From Oscillospiraceae bacterium (GTDB taxonomy: Bacteria > Bacillota > Clostridia > Lachnospirales > Lachnospiraceae), in assembly GCA_021771715.1 (NCBI GenBank), contig JAETOO010000008.1, positions 62,001 to 126,000 on the forward strand: a stretch of DNA of 64,000 nt, in the 5' to 3' direction. The position numbers and the translations under genes were made by a program. Positions 59,639 through 64,000 of this stretch are shown here, one piece after another. The notes under the pieces were generated by a model that saw only the letters and a list, made by a program, of their open reading frames with translations, was not told where the DNA came from and made no database searches. Within the stretch, counting starts at the first letter, position 1; each line of letters starts with the position of its first letter.

Positions 59639-60949
59639 TTACCTCGCCGGTGTCAATTTCACCAGCTTCACGTCATGTGTTCCGATCTGCGCAGTCAACG
59701 CGCACGACTCCTGGCCGCACGGTTCGCCACTCCAGAGGTCTGTCACCTCCTGCACTCCGGCGAGGCCGAGCTTCTCAAAGCTGACGGTGTACGTCTCCGG
59801 CCAGCCTGCCACGTTGAACATCGCGACGTACTGCTCCCCGTGCTCACCCTCCGCCTGCCAGACGATCAGGCCGCCTGCGCGGAGCACCTGGTGCGCGCCG
59901 TGGCTGTGCTTCGTCAGGCCGAGCACCGCGTCGTTCGTGAGCAGGCTCATCGTCCAGTCGTCCGCATCGGTCAGCTCGCAGCCGAGCATCAGCGGGGACC
60001 GGAAGATACACCAGAGGGAAAACAGCGTCCGCTGCTCTGCCTTTGTCAATCTTGTCTGCCGCTCGGAGAGGCCGTGCTCACAGCCGCGGATCGAGATGTG
60101 GCCGATCGGGATCATGTCGCAGTCCGGATAGCAGCCCTCCGACACGTACGGGCTCCAACAATCGCAGCGCGTAAACATTTCCATGATATTCTCCCAGGAG
60201 TCCCAGAGGTCATTTGTGATCCGCCACATGTTTGCATGTTTCCGCAGATGCTCTGCCTGCTCGACCATCGCCGGTCCCGGAGAGAGGCTCAGCACGATCG
60301 CGCGCCCGCTGCGGTCGATTGCCCGGCGCAGCAGCTCGATCTCATCTCCGCCGTACTGCAGCGTGTTCTCGTTCCCCGGCTGCCCGTACTTGACGCAGAT
60401 GTCATCCACCTTGATAAAATCCACACCCCAGGACGCGTACAGCTCGATCAGCGAGTCGTAGTATTCCTGCGCGCCCGGCTTTGTCGCGTCCACGCCGTAC
60501 ATGTCTGTGTTCCAGCAGCAGATCGAGGCCGGATGCGCCACCTGGCGCGCCGTGTACGTGGTTCCCTTGACCGGCGTATTCTGGTGCACCGCCTGGCGCG
60601 GGATGCCGCGCATGATGTGGATGCCGAATTTCAATCCGAGGCTGTGCACATACTCCGCGATCGGCCCGAAGCCCTTCCCGTCTGCCGCCGAGGGAAACCG
60701 GTTCGGCGCCGGAATCACACGCCCGTACTCATCCATGCACAGATCCGCAAAGCTGCGGTAGTGACTCGAGTCCGCGGTCGGCTCATACCACTGGATATCG
60801 CACACGATATACTCCCAGCCATGCTCCCGCAGGTGATTGGCCACAAACTCCGCGTTCTGTCTCAGTTCCTTCTCCGTCACCGCCGCCCCGTAACAGTCCC
60901 AGCTGTTCCAGCCCATCGGCGGATACGGTGCAAATGCATTCTTATCCAT
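59639..60949 (-). CDS. GH27 alpha-galactosidase
   Basis: 436 residues. Retaining glycosidase. Start motif P-P-M-G-W-N-S-W-D, C-D-I-Q-W-Y-E-P, L-G-L-K-F-G-I-H, and the nucleophile region V-D-F-I-K-V-D-D followed by the acid/base stretch near R-I-T-N-D-L-W. No signal peptide, so it acts on imported oligosaccharides. AGGAAGAG precedes the ATG at 60949. Located 68 bases after the GH4 gene and followed by a terminator. Alpha-N-acetylgalactosaminidase activity is an alternative within GH27. Confidence 0.93.
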   Translation of the reverse strand: MDKNAFAPYPPMGWNSWDCYGAAVTEKELRQNAEFVANHLREHGWEYIVCDIQWYEPTADSSHYRSFADLCMDEYGRVIPAPNRFPSAADGKGFGPIAEYVHSLGLKFGIHIMRGIPRQAVHQNTPVKGTTYTARQVAHPASICCWNTDMYGVDATKPGAQEYYDSLIELYASWGVDFIKVDDICVKYGQPGNENTLQYGGDEIELLRRAIDRSGRAIVLSLSPGPAMVEQAEHLRKHANMWRITNDLWDSWENIMEMFTRCDCWSPYVSEGCYPDCDMIPIGHISIRGCEHGLSERQTRLTKAEQRTLFSLWCIFRSPLMLGCELTDADDWTMSLLTNDAVLGLTKHSHGAHQVLRAGGLIVWQAEGEHGEQYVAMFNVAGWPETYTVSFEKLGLAGVQEVTDLWSGEPCGQESCALTAQIGTHDVKLVKLTPAR

Positions 60950-61017
60950 ATCGAATTGACTCTTCCTTTCTGTTATCCGCACAGCACACACCGCACTTGG
61001 AGATGCAGGCCAGCACA

Positions 61018-62481
61018 TTACGCCGTGATCTTGCGCGCCGCGCGCTCCGCTGCGACCTCCTCGGGCGTCTTCTCGTGCAGCCGCACCGCGCCGTGGTAGT
61101 CCTTCGTCGGGATCAGCTCGTCGTTCGCGAGGTGCTCCTTCGCCGCGGCGATCGCCTCCTTGTACTGCGGCAGCCACTCCTCCTCGGCCACCAGCATCTC
61201 ATCAATCATCTGCCAGACCTCCGGCGGGTTGCAGACCGCCCCAGTCAGCGGGTCCATCAGCGCCGCCTGCTTCAGCAGATTCACATCTCCTGCGACTGCG
61301 GCCTCGACCGCCAGCTTCTGCACCCAGATCGACTGCGAGCAGACCGCCGCGCAGCCAAGCGGCAGATCGCCGACCTTCGGCACGCTGATTCCATTGCCGT
61401 CCACGTAGCACGGCACCTCGACCACCGACTCATACGGGAGGTTCGTGATGCAGCCCTCGTTCATGACATTGAAATGGCCGCGGTACTTCCTCCCGGTCTC
61501 GAGCGACTCAATAATGTAGGAGCAGTGCTCATTGCCGCGCTCCGAGCCGTCCAGCTTTTTCGGCTCCTCCTGCAGAATCTTCGGATAATCCGTGTCGAAC
61601 CAGTTGCGCTCCTCGCGCGTCACGCGCAGATAGCCGCCCGTCTCGCCGTTGATCCAGTTGTCGAGGTTGATCCAGTCCTTGATCTCCTCCGGCCTCTTGC
61701 GATACCAGGACACATACTCGGAGAGATGGCCGTTTGACTCGGTCGAGTAGTAGCCGAACCGCTTCAGGATGTCGATCCGCACTTTCTCCTCCTCGGAAAA
61801 ACGCGCGTGCGCCTCAAAGCCCGGCAGGAGCTTCGGCAGCATGTCCTCGCCGTTGTGCTTCACGGCGATGTACCACGTCTGGTGGTTGATCCCGGCGCAG
61901 GTGATGTCGAGCTCCTCCCTCGGGATCCCGAGCACCTCGGCGATCTGCGTCTCGCCGTGGATCTCGCCGTGGCACAAGCCGATCGTGCGCACCTTGCCGT
62001 ACTTGTTGCACGCCCAGGTCGCCATCGCGTTCGGGTTCGAGTAATTCAGCATGATCGCGCCCGGCTCCGCCACCTCGCGGATATCCTTGCAGAAATCGAG
62101 CAGCGCCGCGATCACGCGCTGGCCGTACATGATGCCGCCGGTGCATAAGGTGTCGCCGACGCACTGGTCGACGCCGTATTTGAGCGGAATCTCGACGTCC
62201 TTCTCGAAGCCCTCGAGGCCGCCGATGCGGACACAGTTCACGATGTACCGCGCATTTTTAAAGGCCTCCCTGCGGTCCGTCGTCGCCTGGATCGTGATCG
62301 GGATGTTGTTCGCGTCGAGATCACGCTGGCAGAGCGCGCGCGTGCGCTCCAGATTCGTCGCATTGATGTCGGTAAACGAGATCTCAATGTCGTGAAATTC
62401 CGGCACGGACACGATGTCCGTGAACAGGGTGCGCGCAAAGACGAGGCTCCCCGCGCCGATAAAAGATACCTTGAAGCTCAT
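61018..62481 (-). CDS. GH4 glycosidase (alpha-galactosidase/alpha-glucosidase type)
   Basis: 487 residues. NAD+ and metal-dependent GH4 enzyme: N-terminal Rossmann start V-S-F-I-G-A-G-S-L-V-F-A, N-Y-S-N-P-N-A-M-A, and C-H-G-E-I-H-G and I-N-H-Q-T-W-Y (metal-ligand Cys and His regions). Start at 62481 with GGAGGAACGGCT upstream; the much longer open frame to 63627 overlaps the AraC gene on the other strand and is not real. Same operon as GH27 and divergent from an AraC gene: an alpha-galactoside utilisation set. Exact substrate (galactoside, glucoside, uronide) not settled. Confidence 0.92.
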   Translation of the reverse strand: MSFKVSFIGAGSLVFARTLFTDIVSVPEFHDIEISFTDINATNLERTRALCQRDLDANNIPITIQATTDRREAFKNARYIVNCVRIGGLEGFEKDVEIPLKYGVDQCVGDTLCTGGIMYGQRVIAALLDFCKDIREVAEPGAIMLNYSNPNAMATWACNKYGKVRTIGLCHGEIHGETQIAEVLGIPREELDITCAGINHQTWYIAVKHNGEDMLPKLLPGFEAHARFSEEEKVRIDILKRFGYYSTESNGHLSEYVSWYRKRPEEIKDWINLDNWINGETGGYLRVTREERNWFDTDYPKILQEEPKKLDGSERGNEHCSYIIESLETGRKYRGHFNVMNEGCITNLPYESVVEVPCYVDGNGISVPKVGDLPLGCAAVCSQSIWVQKLAVEAAVAGDVNLLKQAALMDPLTGAVCNPPEVWQMIDEMLVAEEEWLPQYKEAIAAAKEHLANDELIPTKDYHGAVRLHEKTPEEVAAERAARKITA

Positions 62482-62593
62482 AGCCGTTCCTCCATTTCTT
62501 TTCTGTTGCCGCAGCAATTCCCGGCCGCAGATGTGTTGACTTTGATTTTGCTTTGTTTCTAATTGGGATGATTCTGTCTGCGTTGTATTTTTG

Positions 62594-62624
62594 ATTATAA
62601 AAGATTTCCAGGAACACATGGAAA
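62594..62624 (-). promoter_or_regulatory. GH4-GH27 promoter with palindrome over the -35
   Basis: TATAAT at 62594-62599 has no good -35; TTTCCA/GGAACACATGGAAA at 62605-62624 forms a palindrome there. This suits activation by the divergent AraC regulator. Confidence 0.55.
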
Positions 62625-62657
62625 TGAATGAACACAGAAGGATGCAAATGCAAGATA

Positions 62658-62686
62658 TTGTCGCATTTAATTTTTTGTGGTAAGAT
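62658..62686 (+). promoter_or_regulatory. Promoter of the AraC regulator gene
   Basis: TTGTCG (62658-62663), 17 bases, TAAGAT (62681-62686), about 110 bases before the start codon. Confidence 0.6.
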
Positions 62687-62799
62687 GGATGCGCAGCAGT
62701 TTGAACTTCCTGAGTTCTAATCTTTCTTGTGCTGCTGTGATGACAGGAGAAGAATAACTGCATTGAATGACGATACGAATAAGAACGGAGCTGTAACGC

Positions 62800-63729
62800 A
62801 TGAAAAATTCGCCCATCTGCCAGGACACCGCAATCCAGATCACGGCCTACTACGCCCTCTCCCTGCCGGAGTATCACATGCCGATGCACGCGCATCCAAG
62901 CTGTGAAATTATGTATGTGACGAGCGGCGGCTGCACGGTGTACTGCGGCGATGAGAGGCTGCCGCTCGGCGCAAATCAGTTTATCTTTCTCCCGGGAGGC
63001 CTTCCGCACCGGCTCGAGATCGAGGCAGGGCATCCGTGCGCAATCCTGAACCTGGAGTTCCGCCGCCAGGAGGGACCGGGCACGATTCCTCTCGCGGAGC
63101 TCGCCTCGCGTTGCCCGGAGGCCGCCGAGCTGCTTTGGTCTACCGGCACCTTCCTCCTCGCCGACGATCTGCGGAACCTGGGTTATGCAATGAAAGATCT
63201 TATCTCGCAGCTCCAGCAGGAGAAGGAGGACTCCGCCTATCTTCTGCAGCTTCTCTTCTACCGTACCATGCTCGAGCTCGCCTACTGTGCCCGCCACGAC
63301 CGCCAGACGGCCGGACTGCTCTATCTGAAAAAGGCCTGCTCCTACATCGAGCAGAACCTGCTCGAGCCGCTCTCCGTCCCCGACATCGCCGCCCACGCCG
63401 GAGTCAACAAGTCGTACCTGCAGCTTCTCTTTTCGCAGTTTCTGGGCTGCCCGGTGGGCAAGTACATCACGCAGAAACGGATGGAGCAGGCCGCCTTCCT
63501 GCTCACCAACAGCTCGCTTGGCATCACAGATGTCGCGTTCTCCTCCGGCTACAACAGCCGGCAGCATTTCGCGCACACCTTTGCGTGCTGCTACCACATG
63601 AGCCCCTCCGCATACCGCAAGCTCCACGCGCGCACCCTCGTCCCGGACACCGAAGGGGCGCAGCTGCTGCTGGATGCGGACGGCCAGACACGGCGGCTCG
63701 CGATGAACGCCGAGAATGGCGGATCGTGA
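62800..63729 (+). CDS. AraC-family regulator of the alpha-galactoside locus
   Basis: 309 residues. Cupin sensor at the N-terminus (Y-H-M-P-M-H-A-H-P-S-C-E-I-M-Y near 27-41; F-L-P-G-G-L-P-H) and two HTH motifs in the C-terminal third (S-V-P-D-I-A-A-H-A-G-V-N-K-S-Y-L and L-G-I-T-D-V-A-F-S-S-G-Y-N-S-R-Q). GGAGC lies upstream of the ATG. It is divergent from the GH4-GH27 operon and likely activates it in the presence of a galactoside. Confidence 0.92.
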   Translation: MKNSPICQDTAIQITAYYALSLPEYHMPMHAHPSCEIMYVTSGGCTVYCGDERLPLGANQFIFLPGGLPHRLEIEAGHPCAILNLEFRRQEGPGTIPLAELASRCPEAAELLWSTGTFLLADDLRNLGYAMKDLISQLQQEKEDSAYLLQLLFYRTMLELAYCARHDRQTAGLLYLKKACSYIEQNLLEPLSVPDIAAHAGVNKSYLQLLFSQFLGCPVGKYITQKRMEQAAFLLTNSSLGITDVAFSSGYNSRQHFAHTFACCYHMSPSAYRKLHARTLVPDTEGAQLLLDADGQTRRLAMNAENGGS

Positions 63730-63746
63730 AAACGCTTTCCTGACGC

Positions 63747-64000
63747 CTACAAATCCAGACTGTTTGGATTCAGAAGAAAATCCATAATCCCCATTACTAC
63801 GATGCCTTGCTCATTGCGCCATAGCTTGATCCGATCCTTTACTACAATGATTTTCTTAAAGGAATCTCCGATATTTACCAGAGATTTTTGCTCCTGCTGC
63901 ATTTTCTCGCTGTCAGGAATTGCAAAGGCAGACTGAATATAATACCTCTGATTCCCGCAGTTACAGACAAAATCAACCTCCAACCGCTTTCGTACAGCCT
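63747..64000 (-). CDS. C-terminal part of AAA_14/DUF4143-type ATPase (runs off the window)
   Basis: About 84 residues visible, 5' end beyond the right edge. R-L-E-V-D-F-V-C-N and R-Y-Y-I-Q-S-A-F-A-I-P followed by F-K-K-I-I-V-V-K-D match the C-terminus of the archaeal-type ATPase family with DUF4143 (a restriction-endonuclease-like fold: the E-V-D-F and Q motifs). These proteins are very common and mostly uncharacterised in gut Firmicutes. The internal TTG is not a start; the frame is open to the edge. Confidence 0.85.
   Translation of the reverse strand, partial: AVRKRLEVDFVCNCGNQRYYIQSAFAIPDSEKMQQEQKSLVNIGDSFKKIIVVKDRIKLWRNEQGIVVMGIMDFLLNPNSLDL

Noticed and set aside
62482-63627. Upstream part of the 869-codon frame containing the GH4 gene
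   Set aside because: It overlaps the AraC regulator gene in antisense. GH4 homology and an ideal ribosome-binding site begin at 62481.

Overview
The window looks like chromosome of a spore-forming, GC-rich Clostridia, most likely a Lachnospiraceae gut anaerobe. The evidence is a T-box leader in front of thrS, a SPOCS/LysM spore-coat-type protein, DUF1540 and DUF1836 genes, a YerC/TrpR-like regulator and sigma-A promoters of Firmicutes type. No rRNA, tRNA or CRISPR array was found.

Two zones differ in composition. Bases 1 to about 22.6 kb are visibly AT-richer and hold defence genes and broken mobile-element genes. Bases 22.6 to 64 kb are GC-rich core chromosome with housekeeping, transport and sugar genes. 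The border is the 3' end of rlmD (rumA), a known landing site for integrative elements that use large serine recombinases. A 132-bp direct repeat occurs at that end (22489-22620) and again at 15813-15944. The left copy overlaps the 3' end of a decayed serine recombinase. A third, decayed rumA-tail fragment lies at 20.5-20.96 kb. I read this as two or more elements stacked at rumA.

The left zone carries a tightly packed defence operon on the minus strand (15.4 to 1.3 kb). Its order is HTH fragment, C5-cytosine methyltransferase, SNF2/RapA-type helicase (DrmD-like), type III-type Mod methyltransferase, type III-type Res helicase-nuclease, DrmA, DrmB, DrmC. This is DISARM-related, but it combines class 1 and class 2 hallmarks with a complete Mod-Res pair and lacks drmE. 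It is my main candidate for an unusual system. A second candidate is a 1104-residue protein at 17.1-20.4 kb that joins a DUF4365-like nuclease domain to an SF1 (RecD/UvrD-like) helicase.

The core zone, in order: rlmD carrying eight 36-bp repeats inside the gene; an ABC exporter gene with an internal deletion; pcrA; DUF1836; yerC with a palindromic operator; DUF1540; T-box, small membrane protein and thrS; nadE; hslO with a triplicated 3' end; an ArsP_2-type permease; an amino-acid ABC transporter; lrgAB; argS; a GntR regulator; ispE; the SPOCS/LysM protein; a PrcB-type lipoprotein; malQ; plsC; an AraC/MFS pair; a MATE pump; an ABC heterodimer; asparaginase; an alpha-galactoside locus (AraC regulator, GH4, GH27); and a truncated ATPase at the right edge. 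Intergenic spaces hold several dispersed palindromes, including a MITE-like inverted repeat of about 290 bp.
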